DNA from: Paracoccus isoporae
GTDB lineage: Bacteria > Pseudomonadota > Alphaproteobacteria > Rhodobacterales > Rhodobacteraceae
Assembly: GCF_900101865.1 (NCBI RefSeq)
Contig: NZ_FNAH01000004.1
Coordinates: 62,001-126,000, forward strand
Length of the DNA stretch: 64,000 bases
Reading direction: 5' to 3'
A model generated the notes under the pieces. The model was not told where the DNA came from. It saw only the letters and a list, made by a program, of their open reading frames with translations, and did not search any database. Of this stretch, positions 9,379-18,952 are shown one piece after another (positions within the stretch are counted from its first letter, which is position 1; each line of letters opens with the position of its first letter). Both the position numbers and the translations under genes were made by a program.

Positions 9379-10205
9379 GCGACAGCGATCCCTTCGGCGG
9401 GCGCGGCCATCGCGACGCCTCCATCGTCAACATGAAGGGCCGCGGCCAGATCGACGGCACCCGCCGCTCCGGCCCGGTGGGCGAGGGCCGCGCGGGCGAC
9501 CCCTTCCTGATCGGCGAGAACATGACCGGCGGCTACGGCAAGGGCCCCGACATCCTGCATGACTGCACCATTGCCGTCGAACAGGGCGAGATCGCGGTCA
9601 TCGTCGGCCCCAACGGCGCGGGCAAATCCACCGCGATGAAGGCGCTGTTCGGGATGCTGAACCTGCGCGAAGGCTCGGTCCGGCTGAACGGGCGCGACAT
9701 CACCGAACTGAACCCGCAGGACCGGGTGAAGGCCGGCATGGGCTTCGTGCCGCAGGTCAACAACATCTTCCCCTCGATGACGGTCGAGGAAAACCTGGAG
9801 ATGGGCGCCTATATCCGCGACGACGACATCCGCCAGACCATGGAACAGGTCTATGAGCTGTTCCCGGCCGTGGCAGACAAGCGCAAGCAGGCGGCGGGAG
9901 AGCTGTCCGGCGGTCAGCGCCAGCAGGTCGCGGTCAGCCGGGCGCTGATGACCAAGCCGTCGCTTCTGATGCTGGACGAACCCACCGCCGGGGTCTCGCC
10001 CATCGTGATGGACGAGCTTTTCGACCGCATCATCGCCATCGCGCGGGGCGGGCTGCCGGTCCTGATGGTCGAACAGAACGCCAAGCAGGCCATGAACATC
10101 GCCGACAAGGCTTACGTTCTGGTGCAGGGCGCCAACGCCCATACCGGCACCGGCAAGGAGCTGATGGAAAACGAAGAGGTGCGCCGCACCTTCCTGGGGG
10201 GCTGA
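9375..10205 (+). CDS. livF: ABC transporter ATP-binding protein LivF
   Basis: The second ATPase of the importer, 276 residues. Walker A is GPNGAGKST, the signature is LSGGQRQQVAVSR, Walker B is LLMLDEPTAG, and the switch region is MVEQNAKQAM, all typical of LivF. About 45 residues precede the usual LivF start, a basic and glycine-rich stretch up to FLIGENMTGGYG, so this LivF is longer than the 235-residue norm. The overlap with livG fixes the start. Only 4 bp separate it from the next gene. Confidence 0.93.
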   Translation: MSDSDPFGGRGHRDASIVNMKGRGQIDGTRRSGPVGEGRAGDPFLIGENMTGGYGKGPDILHDCTIAVEQGEIAVIVGPNGAGKSTAMKALFGMLNLREGSVRLNGRDITELNPQDRVKAGMGFVPQVNNIFPSMTVEENLEMGAYIRDDDIRQTMEQVYELFPAVADKRKQAAGELSGGQRQQVAVSRALMTKPSLLMLDEPTAGVSPIVMDELFDRIIAIARGGLPVLMVEQNAKQAMNIADKAYVLVQGANAHTGTGKELMENEEVRRTFLGG

Positions 10206-10209
10206 GACG

Positions 10210-10689
10210 ATGACACGACAGATGATCGCCGCCGCGCTGCTGGCCTCTGCCCTGCCCGTGCTGGCAGTCGCGCAGGAAACCGCATCCGAAGCGCTGCCGC
10301 CCGCCGGTCAGGCGCCGGTCGATGACATCGCGCCGATTTCCGACGCCGCCCCCGATGCGATGGGCCAGCCCGACGCGGTCTCGCGCCAGATGAGCTGCCG
10401 CTTCACCACCGAATGCGTGGATGGCGACTGCGCCGAGACCGAATATGAGGGCCAGCTTACCGTCATCTCCGACGGCGCGGGCTTTGCCGAGGCCGAATGG
10501 ATCGACCCGTCCGAAACCCTGGCCATGTCGGCCATCACCGCGGGCGGTGCCACGCTGGCCAGCCTGTCAGAGAGCACCGCACCCGCCAAGCAGCGGCTGA
10601 TGACCGTGCTGGACAGCGGCGAAGCGCGCTTCACCACCCATCTGACCGACCCGGTCATGTCGATCACCTATGCGGGGCAGTGCGAATGA
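10210..10689 (+). CDS. Secreted protein of unknown function inside the liv operon
   Basis: A 159-residue protein with an N-terminal signal peptide (MTRQMIAAALLASALPVLAVAQ, cleavage likely after AVAQ or nearby). Residues 25-60 are an Ala/Pro/Asp-rich linker. The rest is a compact domain with four cysteines (SCRFTTECVDGDCAETEYEGQ, and the penultimate Cys of AGQCE) that probably form disulfides. It starts 4 bp after livF and ends 70 bp before livH, so it belongs to the operon. Its role is unknown; an accessory to the importer is inference from position only. Confidence 0.75.
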   Translation: MTRQMIAAALLASALPVLAVAQETASEALPPAGQAPVDDIAPISDAAPDAMGQPDAVSRQMSCRFTTECVDGDCAETEYEGQLTVISDGAGFAEAEWIDPSETLAMSAITAGGATLASLSESTAPAKQRLMTVLDSGEARFTTHLTDPVMSITYAGQCE

Positions 10690-10759
10690 CGCCGAGACGA
10701 GCCGAGACCATGCCTGCCGGCACCGTGACACAGACCACCAATACCCGGAGGGCCCGCTG

Positions 10760-11764
10760 ATGGAGATCCTCAACGCCATCGTCGTGTTCCTGAACTTCGT
10801 GTTCATCCCCGCCGCCGCTTACGGCGCGCAGCTTGCGCTCGGCGCGCTCGGGGTGACGCTGATCTACGGGATCCTGCGGTTTTCCAACTTCGCCCATGGC
10901 GACACCATGGCCTTCGGCACCGCCATCACCATCCTGCTGACCTGGGGGCTGCAGACCATCGGCATCAGCCTCGGCCCGCTGCCCACAGCACTGCTGGCCC
11001 TGCCCTTCGCCATCGCGCTCTGCGCCGTGGCGCTGCTGGCCACCGACCGCGCCGTCTACCGCTTCTACCGGCGCAAGAAATCCGATCCGATCATCCTGGT
11101 CATGGCCTCGGTGGGGGTGATGTTCGTGATGAACGGCGTCACCCGCCTGCTGATCGGCGTGGACGAGATCCGCTTCGATGACGGGGCGCGCTTCGTCATC
11201 GACGTGCGCAGCTTCCGCGAATGGTCGGGCCTGTCCGAGGGGCTGGCGCTGCGCTCCACCCAGGTCATCACGCTGGTCGTGGCGGTGCTCGTCGTCTGGG
11301 CGCTGTTCTGGTTTCTGAACAAGACCCGCTCCGGCAAGGCGATGCGGGCCTATTCCGACAACGAGGATCTGGCGCTGCTGTCGGGCATCGACCCCGAACG
11401 TGTGGTGCGGCTGACCTGGATCATCGCCGCCGGCCTCGCGACCATCGCAGGCACCATGTACGGGCTCGACAAGGCGTTCAAGCCGTTCAACTATTTCCAG
11501 CTTCTGCTGCCGATCTTCGCCGCCGCCATCGTCGGCGGTCTGGGCAGCCCGGTTGGTGCCATCGCCGGCGGTTTCATCGTCGCGTTTTCCGAGGTGGCGG
11601 TGACCTATCCCTGGAAGCGCGTGGCGGAATATCTGGGCTTCGACACCGGCAGCGCCATGCTGCAACTGCTGTCGACCGAGTATAAATTCGCCGTCAGCTT
11701 CGTCATCCTCATCATCGTCCTGCTGTTCCGGCCGACCGGCCTGTTCCGCGGCAAATCCGTGTAA
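10760..11764 (+). CDS. livH: ABC transporter permease LivH
   Basis: A polytopic inner-membrane permease of 334 residues. It carries the LivH hallmarks ALGALGVTLIYGILRFSNFAHGD near the N-terminus and AIVGGLGSPVGAIAGGFIVAFSE, the coupling-type segment, near residues 250-275. About eight hydrophobic segments are visible. The frame is open 30 codons upstream, but those codons overlap the preceding gene; the ATG at 10760 preceded by CCGGAGGGCC is the likely start. It pairs with LivM to form the channel. Confidence 0.93.
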   Translation: MEILNAIVVFLNFVFIPAAAYGAQLALGALGVTLIYGILRFSNFAHGDTMAFGTAITILLTWGLQTIGISLGPLPTALLALPFAIALCAVALLATDRAVYRFYRRKKSDPIILVMASVGVMFVMNGVTRLLIGVDEIRFDDGARFVIDVRSFREWSGLSEGLALRSTQVITLVVAVLVVWALFWFLNKTRSGKAMRAYSDNEDLALLSGIDPERVVRLTWIIAAGLATIAGTMYGLDKAFKPFNYFQLLLPIFAAAIVGGLGSPVGAIAGGFIVAFSEVAVTYPWKRVAEYLGFDTGSAMLQLLSTEYKFAVSFVILIIVLLFRPTGLFRGKSV

Positions 11765-11778
11765 GGGGGCACAAGATC

Positions 11779-13119
11779 ATGGCAACCACACGTCAGGCCG
11801 AAGCCTCCCACCCGTTCCGCGCGCCGGTGATCTTCGCGATCCTCGTGCTGCTCTTCGTGCTGGAGGGCACGACCAGCAATGCGCTGTTCACCGGGTCATG
11901 GAACACCTCGCTCGCGATTTTGAACATGGGGCTGATCTCGGCCGTGATGGCGCTCGGGCTGAACATGCAATGGGGCTATGCGGGGCTCTTCAACTCCGGC
12001 GTGGTGGGCTTCATCGCCATTGGCGGGCTGGCCCCGGTGCTGATCTCGGTCGCCCCCGTCGATGGCGGCTGGGGCGCGGGCGGGCCGCGCGTGATGCTGG
12101 CCCTGATCGTCGGGCTGGGCACGCTGGCGCTGACCGCGCTGACCTGGTCGCGCGCACCGCGCAACTGGCGCGTCCCCGCCATCCTCGCGGTGCTGATCGC
12201 GGGCTTCTTCGTCTATCGCTGGCTCTTCGACCATGCCGTCGTCGCGATCGAGGCGAACCAGGCCGCGCAATACGGCAATCTCGGCGGGCTGGGCCTGCCG
12301 GTGCTGCTGTCCTGGCCGGTGGGCGCGCTCTTCGCCGCCGCCGCCGCCTGGGGGGTGGGCAAGGTGGCGCTCGGGCTGCGCTCGGATTACCTCGCCATCG
12401 CCACGCTGGGCATTGGCGAGATCATCGTCGCCGTGCTCAAGAACGAGGAATGGCTGGCCCGCGGCGTCAAGAACGTCACCGGCATCCCCCGCCCCGTGCC
12501 CTATGAGATCAACCTGCAACAGGATCCCGATTTCGTGCAGCGCGCGGCGAATTGGGGGATGAACTCGGCCGAATTGTCGGGGATCTGGGTCAAGCTCTGC
12601 TATGCCGGGCTGTTCGGCGCGGTGCTGATCCTGCTGATCGTGCTGGCCGAGCTGTCGCTGAAATCGCCCTGGGGCCGGATGATGCGCGCCATCCGCGACA
12701 ACGAGACCGCGGCCGAGGCGATGGGCAAGGATGTCACCGGCCGGCATCTGCAGATCTTCGTGATCGGCTCGGCGGTGATCGGGCTGGCCGGCGCGATGAT
12801 GATCACCCATGACGGGCTGATGGCGCCGACGCAGTATAACCCGCTGCGCTATACCTTCCTGATCTGGGTGATGGTGATCGTCGGCGGGTCCGGCAACAAC
12901 TGGGGCGCGGCGCTTGGCGGCGTGCTGATCTGGTTTCTGTGGATCAAGGCCGAAAGCTGGGGCCCGCAACTGATCGGACTGCTGACCTCGCCTTTGCCCG
13001 CGGGCGCCATCAAGACCCATCTGCTCGAAAGCGCGCCGCATATGCGCTTCATCGCCATGGGCACGACGCTGCTTCTTGTGCTGCGCTTCGCACCGCGCGG
13101 GCTGGTGCCGGAGAAATAG
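11779..13119 (+). CDS. livM: ABC transporter permease LivM
   Basis: The second permease, 446 residues. Family features are MGLISAVMALGLNMQWGYAGLFNSGVVGF in the first third, LRSDYLAIATLGIGEI, and MMRAIRDNETAAEAMGKD, the cytoplasmic coupling loop, followed by VIVGGSGNNWGAALGG. It is longer than many LivM proteins because of an insertion around residues 95-160 containing two extra hydrophobic segments. It lies 14 bp after livH and is the last gene of the operon, which ends in the hairpin at 13148. Confidence 0.92.
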   Translation: MATTRQAEASHPFRAPVIFAILVLLFVLEGTTSNALFTGSWNTSLAILNMGLISAVMALGLNMQWGYAGLFNSGVVGFIAIGGLAPVLISVAPVDGGWGAGGPRVMLALIVGLGTLALTALTWSRAPRNWRVPAILAVLIAGFFVYRWLFDHAVVAIEANQAAQYGNLGGLGLPVLLSWPVGALFAAAAAWGVGKVALGLRSDYLAIATLGIGEIIVAVLKNEEWLARGVKNVTGIPRPVPYEINLQQDPDFVQRAANWGMNSAELSGIWVKLCYAGLFGAVLILLIVLAELSLKSPWGRMMRAIRDNETAAEAMGKDVTGRHLQIFVIGSAVIGLAGAMMITHDGLMAPTQYNPLRYTFLIWVMVIVGGSGNNWGAALGGVLIWFLWIKAESWGPQLIGLLTSPLPAGAIKTHLLESAPHMRFIAMGTTLLLVLRFAPRGLVPEK

Positions 13120-13147
13120 GCCCGGATCCCCACGGCGAGACACGAAA

Positions 13148-13169
13148 ACGGGGGGCCTCTGCCCCCCGT
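13148..13169. terminator. Stem-loop between livM and the convergent CAP gene
   Basis: ACGGGGGGC and GCCCCCCGT form a 9-bp stem with a CTCT loop. An A run precedes it on the plus strand (useful as U tract for the minus transcript), so it may serve both converging genes. Confidence 0.55.
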
Positions 13170-13218
13170 ATCGTCATCCGCACGTCTCTCGCGATGACAG
13201 CGCGCGCCGCGACCGGGA

Positions 13219-13791
13219 TCAGTCGCAGCTATCGGCCATCACCACCGACCACCATTGCTGCCCGCCCGAGCGGACCACGCCCACCCCCGCATCGTCGAAT
13301 TTCTGATGCACCAGGATCTCCTCGTCCGGCACATGCCCCATCCAGGCCGCGGCCTGGGAATAGGCATCGCCCGACCGCCCGATTAGCTGCGCCGAGGAGC
13401 AGGCCGCATATTCCACCGCCCGGACCCGATGCACCACGGAAGACCCGTTCGAGCCCGCCACCGTGGCCCGGCCCATCGTCGCCATGTCGCAGGCATGAGC
13501 CTGGGCGGCGAAGGCCAGGTTGTCCTGGAAGGACAGCGGCGAGCGGCCCAGCCGGACCCGCTCGGCATTGATCTGCTCCTGCATCTGCGCCACCTGCGCC
13601 GCATCCGCAGCCGCGCAGACCGGGGCCAGCGATTCGACCGCCGGATCGGGCAGCGAGGGATCGGCCGACGGCACGATCTCGACGAGCTGCTCGGTATCAC
13701 CGGCCGCGGCGATATTGTCGCCCGTACAGCCCGCCAGCAGCAGGGGCAGCGCCGCGGCAAGGCAAAGGAAAGGGGCGGTCTGGCGGGTCAT
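13219..13791 (-). CDS. CAP-domain (SCP/PR1-like) lipoprotein
   Basis: A 190-residue envelope protein. The N-terminus ends in the lipobox LLAGC (Cys about residue 22), so it is lipidated. Residues 60-190 match the CAP superfamily: INAERVRLGRSPLSFQDNLAFAAQAHACDMAT, a His-bearing segment VVHRVRAVEY, AAAWMGHVPDEEIL and a C-terminal VVRSGGQQWWSVVMAD. The first CAP His of the classical H..x..E site is present as AQAHACDM. The role of bacterial CAP proteins is mostly unknown; envelope or secreted functions are usual. It is monocistronic and divergent from guaA. Confidence 0.8.
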   Translation of the reverse strand: MTRQTAPFLCLAAALPLLLAGCTGDNIAAAGDTEQLVEIVPSADPSLPDPAVESLAPVCAAADAAQVAQMQEQINAERVRLGRSPLSFQDNLAFAAQAHACDMATMGRATVAGSNGSSVVHRVRAVEYAACSSAQLIGRSGDAYSQAAAWMGHVPDEEILVHQKFDDAGVGVVRSGGQQWWSVVMADSCD

Positions 13792-13922
13792 GCGGCGCTC
13801 CTCGAATCAAGCCACTGTTAATCAAGCTGAATTCGCAACGCCCCCCGGCCGCGCCCGGTTCCCGCGCCCCGCCCCCGCGCTGCAGGCTTGCCACGCGCCA
13901 TCCCGCGCCGTAAATGCCGCAC

Positions 13923-15476
13923 ATGACCCAGCATCAGCGCCTTCTCATCATCGATTTCGGCAGCCAAGTCACCCAGCTCATCGCGCGGCGCCTGCGCGAG
14001 TTGGACGTGTATTGCGAGATCCATCCCTATCAGAACCTCACCGACGCCAAGCTCGCGGAACTCGCGCCGCGCGCGGTGATCCTGTCCGGCGGCCCCGACA
14101 GCGTGACACGCGAGGGCAGCCCCCGCGCACCCGACGCGCTGTGGTCCATGGGCGTGCCGGTCTTCGGCATCTGCTATGGCCAGCAGGTGATGATGACCCA
14201 GCTCGGCGGCCGGGTCGAGGCGGGGCATCACGCCGAGTATGGCCGCGCCTTCGTCACCCCCGCGCCGGGGCACAGGAAGGATGGCATCTTCGCCGGTCTG
14301 TCCGACCGCGAGCAGGTCTGGATGAGCCATGGCGACCGCGTCACCGAACTCGCCCCCGGCTTCGAAGTGATCGGCACCTCGCCCAACGCCCCCTTCGCCA
14401 TCACCGCCGACGAATCGCGCAGCTTCTTCGCCGTGCAGTTCCACCCCGAGGTGCACCACACCCCGAACGGCAAGACAATGCTGGAAAACTTCATCCGCAT
14501 GGCCGGCTTCACCGGCGACTGGACCATGGCCGCCTATCGCGACGAGGCGATCCGCAAGATCCGCGAGCAGGTCGGCGACAAGCGCGTGATCTGCGGTCTG
14601 TCCGGCGGCGTCGACAGCTCGGTCGCCGCCGTGCTGATCCACGAGGCGATCGGCGATCAGCTCACCTGCGTCTTCGTCGATCACGGACTGCTGCGCCTCA
14701 ACGAGGCCGAGGAAGTCGTGACCATGTTCCGCGACAATTACAACATCCCGCTGATCCACGCCGACGAATCCGATCTGTTCATCGGCGCGCTCGAAGGCGT
14801 CTCGGACCCCGAGGTGAAGCGCAAGACCATCGGCCGCCTGTTCATCGAGGTGTTCCAGAAATACGCCAATGAGATCGAGGGGGCGGAGTTCCTGGCGCAG
14901 GGTACGCTCTACCCCGACGTGATCGAAAGCGTGTCGTTCAGCGGCGGGCCGTCCGTGACGATCAAGTCGCACCATAATGTCGGCGGCCTGCCCGAGAAGA
15001 TGGGGCTGAAACTGGTCGAACCGCTGCGCGAATTGTTTAAGGACGAGGTCCGCGCGCTCGGCCGCGAACTGGGCCTGCCCGACAGCTTCATCGGCCGTCA
15101 CCCCTTCCCCGGCCCCGGCCTCGCCATCCGCTGCCCCGGAGAGATCACCCGCGACAAGCTGGACATCCTGCGCAAGGCCGATGCGGTCTATATCGACCAG
15201 ATCCGCAAGCACGGGCTCTATGACGAGATCTGGCAGGCCTTCGTCGCCATCCTGCCGGTGCGCACCGTGGGCGTGATGGGCGACGGGCGCACCTATGACT
15301 ATGCCTGCGCGCTGCGCGCCGTGACCAGCGTGGACGGGATGACCGCGGATTACTATCCGTTCAGCCACGACTTCCTGGGCGAGACCGCGACGCGGATCAT
15401 CAACGAGGTGAAGGGCATCAACCGCGTGACCTACGACATCACCTCGAAACCCCCCGGCACGATCGAATGGGAGTGA
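13923..15476 (+). CDS. guaA: GMP synthase (glutamine-hydrolysing)
   Basis: It converts XMP to GMP with ATP and glutamine. The N-terminal class I amidotransferase domain (residues 1-200) has the catalytic Cys in FGICYGQQ and the His-Glu pair in QFHPEVHHT. The ATP pyrophosphatase domain has the P-loop [11 protein letters not shown]. The C-terminal dimerisation domain ends in the invariant-looking PPGTIEWE. Length (517-520) is normal. No Shine-Dalgarno sequence is visible; the ATG at 13923 (MTQHQRLL) fits relatives, with one at 13914 as alternative. It is followed by a 428-bp gene-free stretch with a repeat array. Confidence 0.96.
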   Translation: MTQHQRLLIIDFGSQVTQLIARRLRELDVYCEIHPYQNLTDAKLAELAPRAVILSGGPDSVTREGSPRAPDALWSMGVPVFGICYGQQVMMTQLGGRVEAGHHAEYGRAFVTPAPGHRKDGIFAGLSDREQVWMSHGDRVTELAPGFEVIGTSPNAPFAITADESRSFFAVQFHPEVHHTPNGKTMLENFIRMAGFTGDWTMAAYRDEAIRKIREQVGDKRVICGLSGGVDSSVAAVLIHEAIGDQLTCVFVDHGLLRLNEAEEVVTMFRDNYNIPLIHADESDLFIGALEGVSDPEVKRKTIGRLFIEVFQKYANEIEGAEFLAQGTLYPDVIESVSFSGGPSVTIKSHHNVGGLPEKMGLKLVEPLRELFKDEVRALGRELGLPDSFIGRHPFPGPGLAIRCPGEITRDKLDILRKADAVYIDQIRKHGLYDEIWQAFVAILPVRTVGVMGDGRTYDYACALRAVTSVDGMTADYYPFSHDFLGETATRIINEVKGINRVTYDITSKPPGTIEWE

Positions 15477-15692
15477 GGCGCGGCTGAAACCCGGCTCCCC
15501 GCGCGTCCGACATCAGTTCGAGAATGTGATCTGAACGCGCGCTGATCGCACGCGACACGGTGACCCGCCCTAGAATGCGGGGTCGCCGCCCACCGCCGCG
15601 CCTGCCTGCCGACGCGTGACGGCTCTGCGGCCCAGGCTGACTTCACCTCATCGACCCTGCGCCGCCGGTCATCGTCCGCCGCCGGGCGTTGC

Positions 15693-15747
15693 GCTGTGTA
15701 CGCGCGGTGTACAGGCTGTGTACGCATGGTGCACGCATTGTGCGCCG
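15693..15747. repeat. Five tandem units of 11 bp built on GTGTAC/GTGCAC
   Basis: Read in steps of 11 the units are GCTGTGTACGC, GCGGTGTACAG, GCTGTGTACGC, ATGGTGCACGC and ATTGTGCGCCG. Units 1 and 3 are identical, and every unit has GTG at positions 4-6. The period is about one helical turn, so the same face of DNA is presented five times; 11 is not a multiple of 3, which speaks against a protein repeat. A protein-binding array is the simplest reading. Confidence 0.6.
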
Positions 15748-15753
15748 CAAAAC

Positions 15754-15767
15754 CCAGCAATTGCTGG
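15754..15767. promoter_or_regulatory. Perfect 14-bp palindrome next to the 11-bp repeats
   Basis: CCAGCAATTGCTGG is fully self-complementary and starts 7 bp after the last repeat unit. It looks like a dimeric operator, but no neighbouring gene has its start here, so the function is open. Confidence 0.45.
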
Positions 15768-15904
15768 CCGCGCGCCATCGCCTGCGATTATATGCACGCA
15801 ACCACCGCACGCAGATGTTGCGCGGCGTTGCGCGGCCCGGTTTGAAAAGTCGCGGAGAAGGTCGGGACTGACCCGCGGATCGGCTGCTAAGCGCACAACC
15901 CGGC

Positions 15905-16336
15905 TCAGCCGGTCAGGTCGCAGATCCGGCGCACGGCCGCGGCATAGCCCTCCAGCCCCAGCCCCGCGATCACCGCATCGGCCCGCAGGCTGACATAGGA
16001 GTGATGCCGGAACTGCTCGCGCCTGTGGACCTGGCTGACATGCACCTCGATCACCGGCCCGTCGAATGCGTTCAGCGCATCCAGCAGCGCGATGGAGGTA
16101 TGGGTCAGCGCGCCCGGATTGATGACGATGCCTGCGGCATGTCCGCGCGCCTCGTGGATCCAGTCGATGAGCTGGCCCTCCCAGTTCGACTGTTTCGCCT
16201 CGATCCCGAACCCCTCGGCACAGGCCGCCCGCGCCAGCGTCACCGCGTCGTTCAGCGTGGCATGACCGTAGATCTCCGGCTGGCGCTGACCCAGCAGGTT
16301 CAGGTTCGGTCCGTTCAGCAGCAGGATGGTGTTCAC
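15905..16336 (-). CDS. aroQ: Type II 3-dehydroquinate dehydratase
   Basis: It dehydrates 3-dehydroquinate to 3-dehydroshikimate in the shikimate pathway. The 143-residue protein has the type II signatures [11 protein letters not shown] with the catalytic Arg/Tyr loop (RQPEIYG), [19 protein letters not shown] and [18 protein letters not shown]. Length is normal for a subunit of the dodecamer. It lies 12 bp downstream of the MoxR-type ATPase gene on the same strand, so they are likely cotranscribed. In many bacteria aroQ precedes accB/accC; that linkage is absent here. Confidence 0.94.
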   Translation of the reverse strand: MNTILLLNGPNLNLLGQRQPEIYGHATLNDAVTLARAACAEGFGIEAKQSNWEGQLIDWIHEARGHAAGIVINPGALTHTSIALLDALNAFDGPVIEVHVSQVHRREQFRHHSYVSLRADAVIAGLGLEGYAAAVRRICDLTG

Positions 16337-16348
16337 CGCATCCCCTCC

Positions 16349-17191
<843 letters not shown>

Positions 17192-17352
17192 AGCGGTTCC
17201 TTTCATGTCGCCGCGCAATCTACCGCCCCGCCCCCCCTGCCACAAGAACGCTTCAGACAAATGGAACCATTGGCCTAGTGACAAGCCCGTCCGCTTCCTT
17301 TAAAGCGGCGCCGAGGACCGGGGGACAGGCACCCCGATCTGTCGGAGGACGT

Positions 17353-17775
17353 ATGAAACCGCAGATTTTCCTGCCCGATGATTATCGCCCGGCCGAAGAC
17401 GAGCCGTTCATGAACGATCGCCAGTTGGAGTATTTCCGGCGCAAGCTGGAAGCGTGGAAGTCAGAGCTGCTGGAGCAGTCGGCAGAGACGCTGGAGGGGT
17501 TGCAGGACAGCGCGCGCAGCGTGCCGGATCTGGCCGACCGCGCCTCGGAAGAGACCGACCGCGCGCTCGAGCTGCGCACCCGCGACCGTCAGCGCAAGCT
17601 GGTCGGCAAGATCGATTCGGCCCTGCGCCGCATCGCGAATGGCGAATACGGCTATTGCGAAGTGACCGGAGAGCCGATCAGCCTCAAGCGTCTGGATGCC
17701 CGCCCCATCGCCACCATGACCGTCGCCGCGCAGGAAAAGCACGAACGCCGCGAGCGGGTGCATCGCGACGATTGA
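17353..17775 (+). CDS. dksA: DksA-family RNA polymerase-binding regulator with a single zinc-site Cys
   Basis: DksA binds the secondary channel of RNA polymerase and, with ppGpp, resets promoter choice in starvation. The 140-residue protein has the long coiled coil (residues 20-95) with the DxxDxA tip motif in PDLADRASEETDRA. In the C-terminal finger only one of four Cys remains (YGYCEVTGEP, then RPIATMTVAAQEKHE), giving a C-T-T-A pattern. A single-Cys DksA of this kind is known from Rhodobacter. GGAGG lies 5-8 nt before the ATG at 17353. Confidence 0.92.
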   Translation: MKPQIFLPDDYRPAEDEPFMNDRQLEYFRRKLEAWKSELLEQSAETLEGLQDSARSVPDLADRASEETDRALELRTRDRQRKLVGKIDSALRRIANGEYGYCEVTGEPISLKRLDARPIATMTVAAQEKHERRERVHRDD

Positions 17776-17815
17776 TCGTCGCCGCGCGGGGCGGTCCTTA
17801 GCAGGGGCCCGAGCC

Positions 17816-18946
17816 GTGACCGGATCTTTGCAAGGCCGGGACATCACCATCATCGGTGCCGGGATCGGCGGTCTGACCGCCGCGCTCGCGCTTGCCCGTC
17901 GCGGCGCATCGATCATTGTTATGGAACAGGCAACGGCGCTGACCGAAATCGGCGCGGGCCTTCAGATTTCCCCGAATGCCGGCCATGTGCTCGACGCGCT
18001 CGGCCTTGGACCGGCGCTCGACGCGGTCTCTGCCCGCTCCGACGGGGTGGTGCTGCATGACATGGCGGGGCGGCAGGTCGCCGCGCTGCCCCTGGCCCGG
18101 CGACGCCCCGGTGCCGCGTTCCGCATGGTCCATCGGGCCCGGCTGGTGGAGGTGCTGGCGGATGCCGCGCGCGCGGCGGGGGTGACGCTGCGGCTCGGCG
18201 CACGGGTCGAGTCCCTGCCGGAGGCGGAGCTGCTGATCGGTGCGGATGGTTTGCACAGCGCCGTCAGGGCGCGGCTGAACGGGGCGGAGCAGCCGTTCTT
18301 CACCGGCCAGACCGCCTGGCGCGGGCTGATTGTCGATGACCAGCCCGACACCATGGCGCGGGTCTTCATGGGGCCGGGACAGCATTTCGTCAGCTATCGC
18401 CTCGCCGGGGGGCTGCGCAATCTCGTCGCCGTGCAGGAACGCGCCGCTTGGACCGCGGAGGGCTGGTCGCATGAGGATGATCCCGCACATCTGCGCGCCG
18501 CGTTCGCCGGGTTCGGCGGGCCGGTGCCGGGCTGGCTGGATCAGGTGCAGCGGGTCGGGATCTGGGGGCTGTTCCGGCACGACGTCGCGGCGCGGTGGCA
18601 TGATGCGCGCCTTGCGATCCTGGGCGATGCCGCCCATCCGACCCTGCCCTTCATGGCGCAGGGCGCGGTCATGGCCATCGAGGATGCGTGGATCCTGGCC
18701 GCCTGTCTGGACGCGATCTCCGACCAGCAGACGGCCCTGGCCCGCTATCAGGAGATCCGCGCGCCGCGGGTCCGCCGGATCGTCGCGGCGGCGAACGGCA
18801 ATGCGCGGAACTATCACCTGCGCGGCCCGGCCCGCGTCATCGGGCATGCCGGGCTGCGCAGCCTGTCCCGCCTGTCGCCGGCTCTGCTGATGCGGCGCTT
18901 CGACTGGATCTATGATTACGACCCGCTGGCCGACACCCCGCGTTGA
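17816..18946 (+). CDS. FAD-dependent monooxygenase (salicylate hydroxylase/UbiH-like)
   Basis: A 376-residue class A flavoprotein monooxygenase that would hydroxylate an aromatic or related substrate with NAD(P)H and O2. The dinucleotide-binding GAGIGGLTAALALARRG is at residues 14-30, the DG segment is LLIGADGLHSAVR, and the GD motif is LAILGDAAHPTLPFMAQG. The sequence after the GD motif (ARYQEIRAPRVRRI) is typical of 3-hydroxybenzoate/salicylate hydroxylase-like proteins. Start is GTG with AGCAGGGGCC upstream. It stands 40 bp after dksA and converges with glmM; the substrate is unknown. Confidence 0.86.
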   Translation: MTGSLQGRDITIIGAGIGGLTAALALARRGASIIVMEQATALTEIGAGLQISPNAGHVLDALGLGPALDAVSARSDGVVLHDMAGRQVAALPLARRRPGAAFRMVHRARLVEVLADAARAAGVTLRLGARVESLPEAELLIGADGLHSAVRARLNGAEQPFFTGQTAWRGLIVDDQPDTMARVFMGPGQHFVSYRLAGGLRNLVAVQERAAWTAEGWSHEDDPAHLRAAFAGFGGPVPGWLDQVQRVGIWGLFRHDVAARWHDARLAILGDAAHPTLPFMAQGAVMAIEDAWILAACLDAISDQQTALARYQEIRAPRVRRIVAAANGNARNYHLRGPARVIGHAGLRSLSRLSPALLMRRFDWIYDYDPLADTPR

Positions 18947-18952
18947 GCCGGC

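Larger units (their letters stand above)
15477..15904. other. Gene-free stretch between guaA and aroQ
   Basis: This 428-bp stretch holds no ORF I would defend: the short frames on both strands lack a ribosome binding site and any recognisable motif. It contains a tandem 11-bp repeat at 15693-15747 and a 14-bp palindrome at 15754-15767. I see no terminator with a T run, no tRNA and no DnaA box. Because aroQ and guaA converge, there is no obvious gene whose promoter would lie here. Confidence 0.6.

Noticed and set aside
15693..15747. Reading the 11-bp repeats as a replication origin or CRISPR array
   Set aside because: No DnaA boxes or AT-rich segment are visible, and there are no spacers between the units.
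15431..15993. Several short frames in the guaA-aroQ gap
   Set aside because: They have no ribosome binding site or motif, and the 11-bp repeat inside them is not in a multiple of three.
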